From JASHPR01 sp963844655 (GTDB lineage Bacteria > Actinomycetota > Actinomycetes > Streptosporangiales > Streptosporangiaceae), in the NCBI GenBank assembly GCA_963844655.1, contig CAWJPA010000010.1, positions 1 to 64,000 of the forward strand: a stretch of 64,000 bases of DNA, given 5' to 3'. Below are positions 43,152 to 52,119 of the stretch, piece by piece. The stretch's first letter is position 1. Each line of letters begins with the position of its first letter. Made by a program: the position numbers and the translations under genes. The notes beneath the pieces are model-generated. The model worked only from the letters and a program-made list of their open reading frames with translations. It was not told where the DNA came from and did no database searches.

Positions 43152-44362
43152 GCGGCGCCGTCCAGTCGGCCGGCGGGCAGTCCCGCGCCCGCGTCGGGCA
43201 GCCGCGCGGTCACCTGGTAGCCGCCGCCGGCGAGCGGCCCGGCCCGCATGGTCCCGCCGTACATCTCGACCCGCTCGCGCATGCCGGCCAGTCCGTGGCC
43301 GGGCCCTTCGCCGGCGGACGCGGCGCCCAGCCCGTCGTCGGTCACCTGCAGCAGCAGCCCGTCCCGCTCGTACCGCAGCGTCACCGCAGCCGCGGCGGCC
43401 ATGCCGCCGTGCTTGCGCGTGTTGGTCAGCGACTCCTGCACCACCCGGTACGCGGCGAGCTCGGCGCCCTCAGGGAGCGGCCGTGCCGGGCCCTCCAGGG
43501 TGAACGAGACCGACATGCCCGCCTCGCGCGCCTGGTCGAGCAGCTCGCGGAGCTGATCGAGGCCGGGCTGCGGGGCCAGCTCGGCCGGCTGGTCATCGGA
43601 GCGCAGCACGCCGAGCAGGCGGCGCATCTCGGCCAGCGCCTGGCGCCCGGTCCGCGAGATCGCGGCCAGCGCCTGGCCGGCCCGGTCCGGGTCGCGGTGC
43701 AGCGCGTACCCGGCCCCGTCGGCCTGCACCACCATGACGCTGACGTTGTGGGCGATCACGTCGTGCAGCTCGCGGGCGATCCTGGCCCGCTCGGCCGCCG
43801 CGGCGATCTGGGCCTGCGCGTCGCGCTCCCGCTCCAGGCGCGCGGCCCGATCCTCCAGGGAGGTCAGGTAGGCGCGCCGGTACCGCATGGAATCCCCGAG
43901 CACCCACGCGACCAGCGCGGTGCCGCTGAACAGGACTGTGGCCAGCAGGATCCGGTCGATCGCGCCGACCCCGCTCGGCGCCCAGACACCTACCGCGGTC
44001 ACCGCGCCGATCAAGCACACGGCCAGCCCGGCGATCGACACCCGGCGCGGCCGGTAGGCGGCCAGCGTGTAGAGCAGCAGCAGGATGGCCAGGTCGGAGC
44101 CGACCGGCTCCGGGAAGACGATCAGCTGCAGGGCCCCGGCCACGGCGGCGACGGCGAACCCCTGCACCGGGTACTTCCGCCGGAAGATCACCGGGATGAC
44201 CATGGCGCCGATGAGCAGCAGCATCAGGCCGCGGGCACCGAACCTCAGCCCGTCCGGGGCTGCGCCGACCACCGAGGGCACCCCGATGAGGGCCAGCCAG
44301 AACGCGGGCACACCGTCGACCAGCCGCGGATGCCGGCTCAGCCAGGCGTACAGGGCGGACAC
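43148..44362 (-). CDS. Sensor histidine kinase (HisKA_3 type)
   Basis: The 404-residue product has about six membrane helices in its first 160 residues with no large external domain, suggesting sensing in or at the membrane. The dimerisation domain carries the phospho-acceptor histidine in RARIARELHDVIAHNVSVMVV. The ATPase domain carries the N box in VVQESLTNTRKHGG, DDGLG and GHGLAGMRERVEMYGG. It is coupled to the response regulator gene downstream. The signal is unknown. Confidence 0.92.
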   Translation of the reverse strand: MSALYAWLSRHPRLVDGVPAFWLALIGVPSVVGAAPDGLRFGARGLMLLLIGAMVIPVIFRRKYPVQGFAVAAVAGALQLIVFPEPVGSDLAILLLLYTLAAYRPRRVSIAGLAVCLIGAVTAVGVWAPSGVGAIDRILLATVLFSGTALVAWVLGDSMRYRRAYLTSLEDRAARLERERDAQAQIAAAAERARIARELHDVIAHNVSVMVVQADGAGYALHRDPDRAGQALAAISRTGRQALAEMRRLLGVLRSDDQPAELAPQPGLDQLRELLDQAREAGMSVSFTLEGPARPLPEGAELAAYRVVQESLTNTRKHGGMAAAAAVTLRYERDGLLLQVTDDGLGAASAGEGPGHGLAGMRERVEMYGGTMRAGPLAGGGYQVTARLPDAGAGLPAGRLDGAA

Positions 44363-44440
44363 GCCCCAAGGGTACGCGCGGGCCGGCCGGCGCGTCGTCC
44401 TCCCGTGAGCTGACCAGCGGTCAGCCCCCAGGCTGACGCC

Positions 44441-46375
44441 TCACGACAGCAGGTCCGCCACGGCGGGCGCCACATCGGCCAGCGTGCCGACCCGGCGGCT
44501 GAGCCCGCCGCCCGCGCGGGCCAGCGCCGCCGCGGCCCGTTCCGGCTCCGCGCCGGGCGCCGGGCACAGCACGTGCAGCCGGTCGATGCCCTGCAGCGCG
44601 GTGGCCGGGTCGGCGCCCGCCGTGCGCTGGCAGTCGGACAGCAGCACCGCGACCCGCTCGTCGGCCGGGGCGCCCGCCAGCTGTGCCGCCGCCGCCCGGA
44701 GCGCCCCGGCCAGGTCGGTCACCCCGTGCCCGCGCAGGCTGATCAGGTCGCCGACCAGGTCCTCGGGCGGCCGCCTGCTGCCCTGAGCCTGCAGCACCCG
44801 CGGCTCGCCGCTGAAGCAGATCACGGCCGGGGCCAGGTGGCCGTCCGCGGCGAGCACCACGGCGGACGCGGCCACGGCGGCCATCGCCACGGCGGGCCCG
44901 GACATGGAACCGCTGGCGTCCACCACGAGGCAGACGGCCCGGCGGTGCGCGGTCCAGGACCGGGTCACCAGATCCTCGCGAGCCAGCGGGCCGTGACCCG
45001 GCCACCGGTCCAGGGTGCGTTCCAGATCGAGGTCGCCCTCGCCGCGGCGGTTCGGGCCCAGGCGGCGGGTGCCCCGGGCCGGGCGGCCGCCGGCCCGGCC
45101 GAGCCGGATGTACACCCGGGCGGCCAGCCGCCGCGCGGCCGCGCGCAGCGCCCGGTCGGTGGCCAGCGCCAGGTCGGCGAGCAGCGCCGCGGCCGCGTCG
45201 GGATCGGCGGCGAGCAGCCCGGCCAGCGTGTCCTCGTCGAGCTGGCCCGGCTCCGGCGACACCTCGCAGAAGGACGGGTGCCGCAGCGCCAGCTCGGCGC
45301 GGCCGATGCTGCGCCGCGCCCCGTCGGGACCGCCGCCGGCGCGTTCCCGGCGCAGGGCCGACCGGGACGGGCCGGGGCCCGGGCGGGACGGGCCGGGTTC
45401 ACCGGACCGGTCAGGCGGGCCGGGCTGCTGATCACCGCCTGCCCCTGGCAGGCGGTCAGCTTTTCCCCGCCCACCAGCTCCTTCCAGGTCGGGCGCGCCG
45501 TCCTCGGGCCACAGCCCGTCTAGGATCTCGTCGAGCACGGACTCCGGGCTGCGGTCGCAGCCGTCGGCGATCCGGATCCGGCCGGACAGCGCGGCGTGGG
45601 CGGCGTCCCTGGCCGTGCTCCGCACGGCGCTGCCGCGCAGGGCCGAGCCCGGGCCGCGCACGGCCCGGTCCTGCTCGCGCAGGCGCAGCAGCCCGGTCAT
45701 CAGCAGCACCAGGTCGATCGCGCCGCGCACCGAGGCGCCCATCCGCACGTCGGGATGCTCACGGGTGGCCCGGGCCAGGGTCACGCCCAGGTCCACGACC
45801 TCGCCCCGCACGCCGGTGAGCGTGGTGGTGATGGCCCGCTCGGCCGCGGCGTCCTGGTACCCAAGCACGATCCGGCATATCCGGTCCGAGATCGCGTGGC
45901 TGACCCGCGCCGTGCCGATCGCGTCGAACGGGTTCATCGCGGCGATCACCCGGAACCGCGAGGCGGCACGCACGCTGCCGAGCCGCGGCACCGCGATCTC
46001 GCCCTCGGTGAGCACGGTGATCAGGACGTTGAGCGTCTCCTCGGGGACCCGGTTGAACTCCTCGAGATAGAGCAGCGCCCCCTGCCGCATGGCTAGCAGC
46101 AGCGGCCCGTCGGCGAAGCTGGCCGGCGTGTACCCGGCGGTGAGCACCTGCGCCGGGTCGTGCTGCCCGATCAGCCTGGCGGGCGTGAGCTCGGCGTTGC
46201 CCTCGACGAACACCACCTCACGGCCCGAGTCGCGGGCGACGGCGCGCAGCAGCGTGGACTTGCCCGTGCCCGGCGGCCCCTCGATCACCACGTGCCGGCC
46301 TGCGTCCAGGGCAACGGTGAGCACCTCACGCTCCCGGTGCAGGCCGACAACGGGTGGTGGCCCGCTCGCTACCAC
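44441..46375 (-). CDS. MoxR/ChlI-type AAA+ ATPase fused to a VWA domain
   Basis: The 644-residue product has an N-terminal AAA+ domain with Walker A GPPGTGKST, Walker B-like LLYLEEFNRVPEE, sensor region VIAAMNPFDAIG, and the C-terminal lid. A low-complexity Pro/Gly/Arg-rich stretch of about 60 residues follows. The C-terminal VWA domain has the MIDAS sequence DASGSMSGP, with T and D further on (HGVTDLAGAL, LLSDCQRT). In MoxR-type and magnesium/cobalt chelatase systems such ATPase/VWA pairs load metal cofactors or activate enzymes. The gene follows the alcohol dehydrogenase gene by 27 bases in the same direction. Confidence 0.87.
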   Translation of the reverse strand: MVASGPPPVVGLHREREVLTVALDAGRHVVIEGPPGTGKSTLLRAVARDSGREVVFVEGNAELTPARLIGQHDPAQVLTAGYTPASFADGPLLLAMRQGALLYLEEFNRVPEETLNVLITVLTEGEIAVPRLGSVRAASRFRVIAAMNPFDAIGTARVSHAISDRICRIVLGYQDAAAERAITTTLTGVRGEVVDLGVTLARATREHPDVRMGASVRGAIDLVLLMTGLLRLREQDRAVRGPGSALRGSAVRSTARDAAHAALSGRIRIADGCDRSPESVLDEILDGLWPEDGAPDLEGAGGRGKADRLPGAGGDQQPGPPDRSGEPGPSRPGPGPSRSALRRERAGGGPDGARRSIGRAELALRHPSFCEVSPEPGQLDEDTLAGLLAADPDAAAALLADLALATDRALRAAARRLAARVYIRLGRAGGRPARGTRRLGPNRRGEGDLDLERTLDRWPGHGPLAREDLVTRSWTAHRRAVCLVVDASGSMSGPAVAMAAVAASAVVLAADGHLAPAVICFSGEPRVLQAQGSRRPPEDLVGDLISLRGHGVTDLAGALRAAAAQLAGAPADERVAVLLSDCQRTAGADPATALQGIDRLHVLCPAPGAEPERAAAALARAGGGLSRRVGTLADVAPAVADLLS

Positions 46376-46402
46376 GATGACAAGCCCGGCTGATGCGCTG
46401 GC

Positions 46403-47515
46403 TCAGGAGTCGTAGACGATCACCCCGCGGACGTTCTTGCCGTCCAGCAGGTCCTGGTAGCCCTGGTTGACCTCGTCGAGCGTGTAGGTGTTGGTGATCA
46501 GCTCGTCGAGCTTGAGGTCGCCCGACTGGTACAGCTCGACCATGCGCGGGATATCGGAGAACGGGTCGCCCGAGCCGAACAGGCTGCCCTGAATCCGCTT
46601 CTCGAACAGGGTCAGGATCGCGCCCGGCAGCTCGATCGTGTTCTTGCCCGGGTCGGCCAGCCCGGTCACCACGACCGTGCCGCCCTTCCTGATCGCGTTG
46701 AACGCGTTCGTGACGACCGTGGAGTCGACCACGCCCACGGTCACGATGGCCTTGTCGGCGCCGACGCCCCGGGTCAGCTCGGTGATCAGCTCCTGCGCCT
46801 GCTCCGCGGTCTCGGCGGTGTGCGTGGCGCCGAGCTTCTCGGCCATCTCCCGCTTGTTGGCCAGCGGGTCGATCGCCACCACGTTGCGCGCCCCGGCCAG
46901 CGCCGCACCCTGCACCGCGTTGATGCCGATCCCGCCGATGCCGTAGATCGCGATCGTGTCGCCAGGCTCGGTCTGCGCGGCGTGCACCGCGGAGCCGAAA
47001 CCGGTCGGCACCCCGCACCCGATCAGCACGACCTTGTCCAGCGGCACGTCCTGGTCGACCTTGACCACGGAGTGCTCCGAGATCGTAGCCCGCTCCGAGA
47101 ACGTGCCGAGCATGCACATGCCGCCGAAGTCCTCGCCGCCGCCATGGAACCGGTACGTGCCGTCGACCTGGCAGCCGACCAGCAGGTTGGCCCCCAGGTC
47201 ACAGAGGTTGGACTTGCCGCTCGCGCACCACCGGCAGTGCCCGCAGACCGGCAGGAACGAGCAGATCACGTGGTCGCCGGGAGCCAGCCGGGTGACCCCG
47301 GGCCCGACCTCCTCGATGATCCCGGCGCCCTCGTGGCCGCCGACCATCGGGAACCGCGGCACGATGTCGCCGTGCCTGAGGTGCTCGTCGGAATGGCACA
47401 ACCCGGCCGCCACGAAACGGATCAGCACCTCGCCCGCCTTCGGCGGATCCAGGTCAAGCTCGGTGACCTCGAAGTCCTGGCCAGTCGCGCGCAGCACAGC
47501 GGCGCGTGTCTTCAT
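46403..47515 (-). CDS. NDMA-dependent zinc alcohol dehydrogenase
   Basis: The 370-residue product is a zinc MDR alcohol dehydrogenase of the actinobacterial NDMA-dependent subgroup. It has the catalytic zinc ligands in GLCHSDEHLRHGD and GGHEGAGIIEEVG, four structural zinc cysteines in CGHCRWCASGKSNLC, and the cofactor motif YGIGGIGINAVQGAA. Members of the subgroup bind NAD(H) very tightly and often need an electron acceptor. GGAGGGAG precedes the ATG. The MoxR/VWA gene follows, a pairing known in other alcohol-oxidising systems. Confidence 0.9.
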   Translation of the reverse strand: MKTRAAVLRATGQDFEVTELDLDPPKAGEVLIRFVAAGLCHSDEHLRHGDIVPRFPMVGGHEGAGIIEEVGPGVTRLAPGDHVICSFLPVCGHCRWCASGKSNLCDLGANLLVGCQVDGTYRFHGGGEDFGGMCMLGTFSERATISEHSVVKVDQDVPLDKVVLIGCGVPTGFGSAVHAAQTEPGDTIAIYGIGGIGINAVQGAALAGARNVVAIDPLANKREMAEKLGATHTAETAEQAQELITELTRGVGADKAIVTVGVVDSTVVTNAFNAIRKGGTVVVTGLADPGKNTIELPGAILTLFEKRIQGSLFGSGDPFSDIPRMVELYQSGDLKLDELITNTYTLDEVNQGYQDLLDGKNVRGVIVYDS

Positions 47516-47636
47516 AACGATCTCCCTCCGGTCGCGACAATCCTAGGCAGGGCAGGCGAGCCGAAACTAGCCCCCGGTCCCGCCTAACCGCCGGGCGGCG
47601 CGTGTCCCGCTGGGATTTCACCGCGGCGGCCTGGTC

Positions 47637-47789
47637 GTGGGCGTGATCCTGGTCGTCACCCCGCACGACCGCGGCGAGGTGTTCTCCATGTGCTACCTGG
47701 TCATCGCCTCGTTCGCGGTCGCGCTCAGCCGGGCCTGGTCGCTGGTGCAGGGCCGGCACCTGGCCGTGCGTCCCGCTGGCGGGAAGTAA
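47637..47789 (+). CDS. Possible small membrane protein or gene remnant
   Basis: A frame starting at GTG 47637 encodes about 50 residues with a hydrophobic stretch (CYLVIASFAVALSRAW). The same frame remains open upstream, so this could be the end of a decayed membrane protein gene rather than a complete gene. No ribosome binding site is clear. It lies ten bases before the HIT gene. Confidence 0.28.
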   Translation: MGVILVVTPHDRGEVFSMCYLVIASFAVALSRAWSLVQGRHLAVRPAGGK

Positions 47790-47799
47790 CCTGCCGTCC

Positions 47800-48234
47800 G
47801 TGGTCGACAACACAGTGCCTGACTGCCTGTTCTGCCGCATCGTGGCCGGGACCGTGCCCGCGCACGTGGTGCTGGCCGACGACATCACCGTCGCGTTCCT
47901 CGATACCCGGCCGGTGTTCAAGGGGCACGTGCTGGTCGTGCCGAGGGCGCACTACGTGACCCTGGCCGACCTGCCCGCCGGCCTGATCGGGCCGCTGTTC
48001 ACCCGGGTGCAGCGGGTCAGCGCGGCCGTCCCGGCCGCGTTCGGCGCCCAGGGCACGTTCGTGGCCGAGAACAACGTGGTCAGCCAGAGCGTGCCCCACC
48101 TGCACGTCCACGTGGTGCCCAGGACCAAGGGCGACGGCCTGCGCGGCTTCTTCTGGCCGCGCACCAAGTACGCCAACGACGACGAGGCGGCCGGCTACGC
48201 CCGCAAGCTGCGTGAGGTGCTGGACCCTAGCTGA
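47800..48234 (+). CDS. HIT-family nucleotide hydrolase
   Basis: The 144-residue product has the histidine triad HLHVHVVP near residue 107 and the N-terminal CLFCRIVAGTVPAHVVL segment with two cysteines, which often bind zinc in this branch. HIT proteins hydrolyse or transfer nucleotides from dinucleotides or nucleotidylated substrates. The stop overlaps the convergent cobS gene by eight bases. The substrate is unknown. Confidence 0.88.
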   Translation: MVDNTVPDCLFCRIVAGTVPAHVVLADDITVAFLDTRPVFKGHVLVVPRAHYVTLADLPAGLIGPLFTRVQRVSAAVPAAFGAQGTFVAENNVVSQSVPHLHVHVVPRTKGDGLRGFFWPRTKYANDDEAAGYARKLREVLDPS

Positions 48235-48976
48235 GGGCGGTGACCAGCAGGCACACCGCGGCCGTGATCTCGACCAGCGCGCCGAGCACATCGCCGGTGA
48301 TCCCGCCCAGGCGCCGCACCGCGTGCCAGGTCATCGCCGCCGCGACGGCCAGCCCCGCGGCCACGCCCACACCCAGAATGAGCCGGTACGCTCCGGCCGC
48401 CACCACTGCCGCGACCGAGAGCGCGATGGGGACCACGGGGTGAACCGTCCCGGCCACCAGCGCCCCCAGGCGGCTGCCCGGTGCGGCCGGAACGCCCCGC
48501 CGGCACGCCCAGGTCAGCGCCAGCCGCCCGGCCACGACGGCGCTGATCACCGCGGGCACGCCGCGGCCGATCTCATCGGCCCGGGCCAGCGCGGCCACCT
48601 GGACCAGCAGCGTGAGCACCAGCGTGACCACCCCGAACGGCCCGATGTCGGAGCGCTTCATGATGGCCAGCGCGGCGTCGGCCGGCTGGCGGCTGCCCAG
48701 GCCGTCGGCCAGGTCGGCGAGACCGTCCAGGTGCAGGCCCCGGGTGAGCAACGCCAGCACGGCCACGGCCGCTACGGCGGCGAGCAGCGGGCCGGCGTGT
48801 GCGTAACGGCTCAATATCCAGAGCACTGCGGCGGCGGCGGCGCCCAGCAGCAGGCCGATGACCGGGGCCCAGCTCATCGCGGCGGCCGCCCGGCGGGCCG
48901 GCACATCGCCGGGTTCGTCCCGCACCGGTATCGCGGTGAGCAGCGTCACCGCCAGCCGGAGTCCGCTGCCAGGCAT
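48227..48976 (-). CDS. cobS: Adenosylcobinamide-GDP ribazoletransferase
   Basis: CobS joins the lower ligand alpha-ribazole to activated cobinamide-GDP, the late step of cobalamin synthesis, in the membrane. The 249-residue product has the family start (LRLAVTLLTAIPVR), several membrane helices, and the catalytic GLHLDGLADLADGLG motif followed by IMKRSDIGPFGV. No cobT or cobU is adjacent in this window. It is divergent from the RibD-like gene. Confidence 0.93.
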   Translation of the reverse strand: MPGSGLRLAVTLLTAIPVRDEPGDVPARRAAAAMSWAPVIGLLLGAAAAAVLWILSRYAHAGPLLAAVAAVAVLALLTRGLHLDGLADLADGLGSRQPADAALAIMKRSDIGPFGVVTLVLTLLVQVAALARADEIGRGVPAVISAVVAGRLALTWACRRGVPAAPGSRLGALVAGTVHPVVPIALSVAAVVAAGAYRLILGVGVAAGLAVAAAMTWHAVRRLGGITGDVLGALVEITAAVCLLVTALS

Positions 48977-49039
48977 GGCACCTCAGCGTAGGCCAGGGCC
49001 TGAGGCAGTACGGTCGGGTCGGGAGCAGGGGAGGTGGGA

Positions 49040-49786
49040 GTGGCGCAGCGCCCGTTTGTGCTGTTGTCGGCCGCGATGTCGATCGACGGCTGCCTCGACG
49101 ACGCCTCGGACACGCGGCTGATCCTGTCCAACGACGCGGACCTGGACCGCGTCGACGAGGTCCGGGCCGGATGCGACGCGATCCTGGTCGGGGCGGGCAC
49201 CATCCGCCGGGATAACCCGGCGCTGCTGGTGCGCTCACCCGCCCGCCGCAGCGCCAGGATCGCCCGCGGCCAGCCGCCGTCCCCGGCCCGGGTCACGCTC
49301 ACCGGCCGCGGCGACCTCGACCCGGCGGCGCGGTTCTTCAGCGCGGGCGAGGGGGTCAGGCTGGTCTACGCGCCCGCGGCAGCGGCGGAGCATGTCACCG
49401 GCCTGCTCAGCGGTGCGGCGGACGCGGTCAGCGCGGCCGGGTCCGGGACCGTCGAGGTGGTCGCCGCCGACGGCCCGGCCGCCCCGGCTGGGCCCGTCAG
49501 CCTGGCCGTGATGCTCGCCGATCTGGCCGGCCGGGGCGTGCAGCGGCTGATGGTCGAGGGCGGCGGGACCGTGCTCACCCAGTTCCTCGCCGGCGGGCTG
49601 GCCGACGAGCTGCACCTGGCCGTGGCCCCGGTCTTCGTCGGGGACCCGGCCGCCCCCCGTCTCGCCGCGGGCGGTCCGCACGCCGGGGGGCCGGTTACCG
49701 GGCCAGCAGCCGGGCGCCTGCACCTGGCCGAGGTGCGGCTGATCGGCGACGTGGTGCTGCTGCGCTATCTGCCGGGCGGCCCGTGA
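49040..49786 (+). CDS. RibD C-terminal-like (dihydrofolate-reductase fold) reductase
   Basis: The 248-residue product from GTG 49040, preceded by GGGGAGG, has the RibD_C/DHFR fold: FVLLSAAMSIDGCLDDAS at the start, VDEVRAGCDAILVGAGTIRRDNP and the later LMVEGGGTVLTQFLAGGLADELHLAVAP. In RibD the domain reduces a pyrimidine ribosylamine using NADPH in riboflavin synthesis. The deaminase half is absent, so this stand-alone form may act in riboflavin synthesis or elsewhere. No other rib genes are near. Confidence 0.83.
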   Translation: MAQRPFVLLSAAMSIDGCLDDASDTRLILSNDADLDRVDEVRAGCDAILVGAGTIRRDNPALLVRSPARRSARIARGQPPSPARVTLTGRGDLDPAARFFSAGEGVRLVYAPAAAAEHVTGLLSGAADAVSAAGSGTVEVVAADGPAAPAGPVSLAVMLADLAGRGVQRLMVEGGGTVLTQFLAGGLADELHLAVAPVFVGDPAAPRLAAGGPHAGGPVTGPAAGRLHLAEVRLIGDVVLLRYLPGGP

Positions 49787-49873
49787 CGCAGGCTGCCGCG
49801 CGGAATCCGGGGAATGGGCCAGGCGTGAAATCCAGGAAAACGCGCAGGTCCTTTCGTCGCCGGCCGGCCTATC

Positions 49874-50305
49874 ATGGCCGACATGGGCGAATGGTGGTCC
49901 ATCGAGGTTTTCCACGGCGAGTTCCAGGCGGCGCCGCAGTGGAGGGACGCCTATAGTTCAACGCTCATTGAATCGGCGATCTCGCACGGGGCCACCGAAT
50001 GGGGCTGGATCGAGCACCGCCACGGCGTGGTGTTCGAGGTCCTGTTCCCTGAGGAGGCCAGCTGGGAGGCGTTCCGGGCGCTGCCCGCCATCGTGGCCGC
50101 GCTGGACGCGGTCCCCGATCCGGTCAACGGGCTGCTGGTGTACCGGGGCCGCGGGGGCGGCTCGGGGGCACGGTCGCCGCGGCGCCCCAAGCCCACGGCG
50201 GGCGCCGGCGCGGTCGAGCTTCCTGAACCAGAAGACGAGCGGGTAGTCGACCTGACGGCGGTGGCTGCGGTCGGCCCGGCGGCCGATCTATGCCCCGCCG
50301 TGTGA
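49874..50305 (+). CDS. Conserved hypothetical actinobacterial protein
   Basis: The 143-residue product (start ATG 49874 or 49883, MGEWWSIEVFHGEF) has an alpha/beta N-terminal half (GEWWSIEVFHGEFQA, WGWIEHRHGVVFEVLFP, ALPAIVAALDAVPDPVNGLLVYRG) followed by a basic Gly/Arg/Pro linker and acidic tail. It resembles a small conserved protein in actinobacterial genomes next to the DUF5998 gene. No catalytic motif is evident. Its end overlaps the beginning of the next frame but not the preferred start at 50338. Confidence 0.65.
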   Translation: MADMGEWWSIEVFHGEFQAAPQWRDAYSSTLIESAISHGATEWGWIEHRHGVVFEVLFPEEASWEAFRALPAIVAALDAVPDPVNGLLVYRGRGGGSGARSPRRPKPTAGAGAVELPEPEDERVVDLTAVAAVGPAADLCPAV

Positions 50306-50337
50306 GAGCAGGGGCGCCGACGGTGCAGGATGGGGGC

Positions 50338-50931
50338 ATGAGGGATACCAGAATTGCGGCCGGCGGCATGCGCGACGCGATCGAGCGGAGCGGCTACTAC
50401 CCCGGTGTGGTCTTCGACGCGGTGTCATCCGCACTCGGGGCCGAGGCTGTCGTGTCCTACGTCGTACACCATGACGCCCTGTTCGATCCGGGGATGGAGG
50501 TGCGGCGCCACATGACGGTCCTGGCGCTCACCCCGACCCGCCTGGTCTACTCGCATACCGACGAGAGCCCCGCCGACGCCAGCGACGAGGATTCCCGCCC
50601 GCAGGCGGAGACCAGCACGGAGGCGGTCCGGTTTGCCCAGATAACGTCCGTCGCCGTGACCCGGGTGATCCCGGATCCCGCGTCCTATGTCCCTGGCACC
50701 ACCATGCCGAGCGAGGTGGTGCTGACCATCGGCTGGAACGTGCTCTCGCACATCGAGCTCGAGCCCGCGCACTGCGGGGACGACAGCTGCGAGGCCGACC
50801 ACGGGTATACGGGCACGATGACCGCCGATGATCTGACGATGCGGGTCAGCGAGGCCGCCGACGGGGAGGACGCGGTGCGGCAGGTGCTCACGTTCGCCCA
50901 GGCGCTGTCCGAGGCCACCAGCCGCGCCTGA
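50338..50931 (+). CDS. DUF5998 family protein
   Basis: The 197-residue product from ATG 50338 has the family pattern: GMRDAIERSGYYPGVVFDAV, VVHHDALFDPGMEVRRHMTVLALTPTRLVYSHTDE, and the conserved IELEPAHCGDDSCEADHGYTG with two cysteines and a histidine that could bind a metal. It is followed by a phosphodiesterase gene ten bases downstream. The function of the family is not known to me. Confidence 0.85.
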   Translation: MRDTRIAAGGMRDAIERSGYYPGVVFDAVSSALGAEAVVSYVVHHDALFDPGMEVRRHMTVLALTPTRLVYSHTDESPADASDEDSRPQAETSTEAVRFAQITSVAVTRVIPDPASYVPGTTMPSEVVLTIGWNVLSHIELEPAHCGDDSCEADHGYTGTMTADDLTMRVSEAADGEDAVRQVLTFAQALSEATSRA

Positions 50932-50940
50932 GGGGACCCC

Positions 50941-52107
50941 ATGACAAGCGAAGGGCCTCCGGCCACGGTCACCGACCTGCCCGCGACACTTCCCACGCTG
51001 CCCCGGTACGGGGAGAGCACCCTGGCCGACCTGGCCGGCTCGGTGCTGGCCTCGCTGGGCGCGCGGTCCGCGCCCAACCCGCTGACCCTGCCCGACGCCG
51101 ACCGGGTATGCCTGCTGGTCGTGGACGGCATGGGCTGGGAGCTGCTCCGCGACCACCAGGCGGCCGCGCCGTTCCTGTCCGAGCTGGCCGTGACCGGGCG
51201 TCCGCTGACCGCGGGGTTCCCGGCGACGACGGCCACCAGCCTGGCGTCCCTGGGCACCGCCCGGCCGCCTGGGCAGCACGGCGTGCTGGGCTACCAGGTG
51301 GCGGTGCCCGGCGAGGGCCGGCTGCTCAACGCGCTGCGCTGGGACCAGCGGGTCGACCCGCTGGAATGGCAGCCCGGGTCCACCATCTTCGAGCGTGCGG
51401 CCCAGGCCGGGATCAGCGCGTACCGGGTGGCGCACCACGCGCTCGGGAGGACCGGGCTGTCGGTCGCGACCATGCGCGGGGCGGAGGTTGTGCCCGCGGA
51501 CACGCTGGGCGCGCTCGTGGCCGAGACCGCGTCGGCGCTGCGCAGCTCGGACCGGGCGCTGGCCATGGTGTACCACGGCGACCTCGACGCGACCGGCCAC
51601 GTGTTCGGGTGCACGTCGGACGCGTGGCGCTACCAGCTCGGGCACGTCGACAAGCTGGCCGAGCAGCTGGCGGGCGCGCTGCCGCCGGGCAGCGCGCTGT
51701 ACGTGACCGCCGACCACGGCATGGTGGACGTGCCGGAACAGGACCGGGTCGACGCCGACGAGCTGCCCGCGCTGCGGGAGGGCGTGGCCCTGCTCGGCGG
51801 CGAGCCGCGGGCGCGGCACGTGTACACCGAGCCAGGCGCCGCGGGCGACGTGCTCGCGGCATGGCGCGAGATCCTCGGTCCCCGGGCTTGGGTCGCCTCC
51901 CGGGACGAGGCGATCGCCGACGGCTGGTTCGGGCCCGTGGAACCGATGATGGCGCCCCGCATCGGTGACGTGATCATGGCGCCGGCCGGGCCGTCGGCCG
52001 TGATCGCCACCCAGGCGGAACCGCGCGAGTCCGCGCTGGTCGGCATGCACGGCTCGCTGACCTCCGCGGACCAGCTGGTCCCGCTGCTCTCGCTGTCGGT
52101 GATGTAG
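50941..52107 (+). CDS. Alkaline phosphatase-superfamily phosphodiesterase
   Basis: The 388-residue product is of the nucleotide pyrophosphatase/phosphodiesterase type. It has the metal-binding DGMGWELL motif (residues about 61-68), FPATTATSLASLGTARPPGQHGVLGY with the nucleophile threonine, YHGDLDATGH with Asp and His ligands, and YVTADHGMVDV. It should hydrolyse phosphodiester bonds; the substrate is unknown. It starts with ATG 50941 closely after the DUF5998 gene, in a compact unit also containing the peroxiredoxin-like gene. Confidence 0.87.
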   Translation: MTSEGPPATVTDLPATLPTLPRYGESTLADLAGSVLASLGARSAPNPLTLPDADRVCLLVVDGMGWELLRDHQAAAPFLSELAVTGRPLTAGFPATTATSLASLGTARPPGQHGVLGYQVAVPGEGRLLNALRWDQRVDPLEWQPGSTIFERAAQAGISAYRVAHHALGRTGLSVATMRGAEVVPADTLGALVAETASALRSSDRALAMVYHGDLDATGHVFGCTSDAWRYQLGHVDKLAEQLAGALPPGSALYVTADHGMVDVPEQDRVDADELPALREGVALLGGEPRARHVYTEPGAAGDVLAAWREILGPRAWVASRDEAIADGWFGPVEPMMAPRIGDVIMAPAGPSAVIATQAEPRESALVGMHGSLTSADQLVPLLSLSVM

Positions 52108-52119
52108 GGAGATCCGCCT

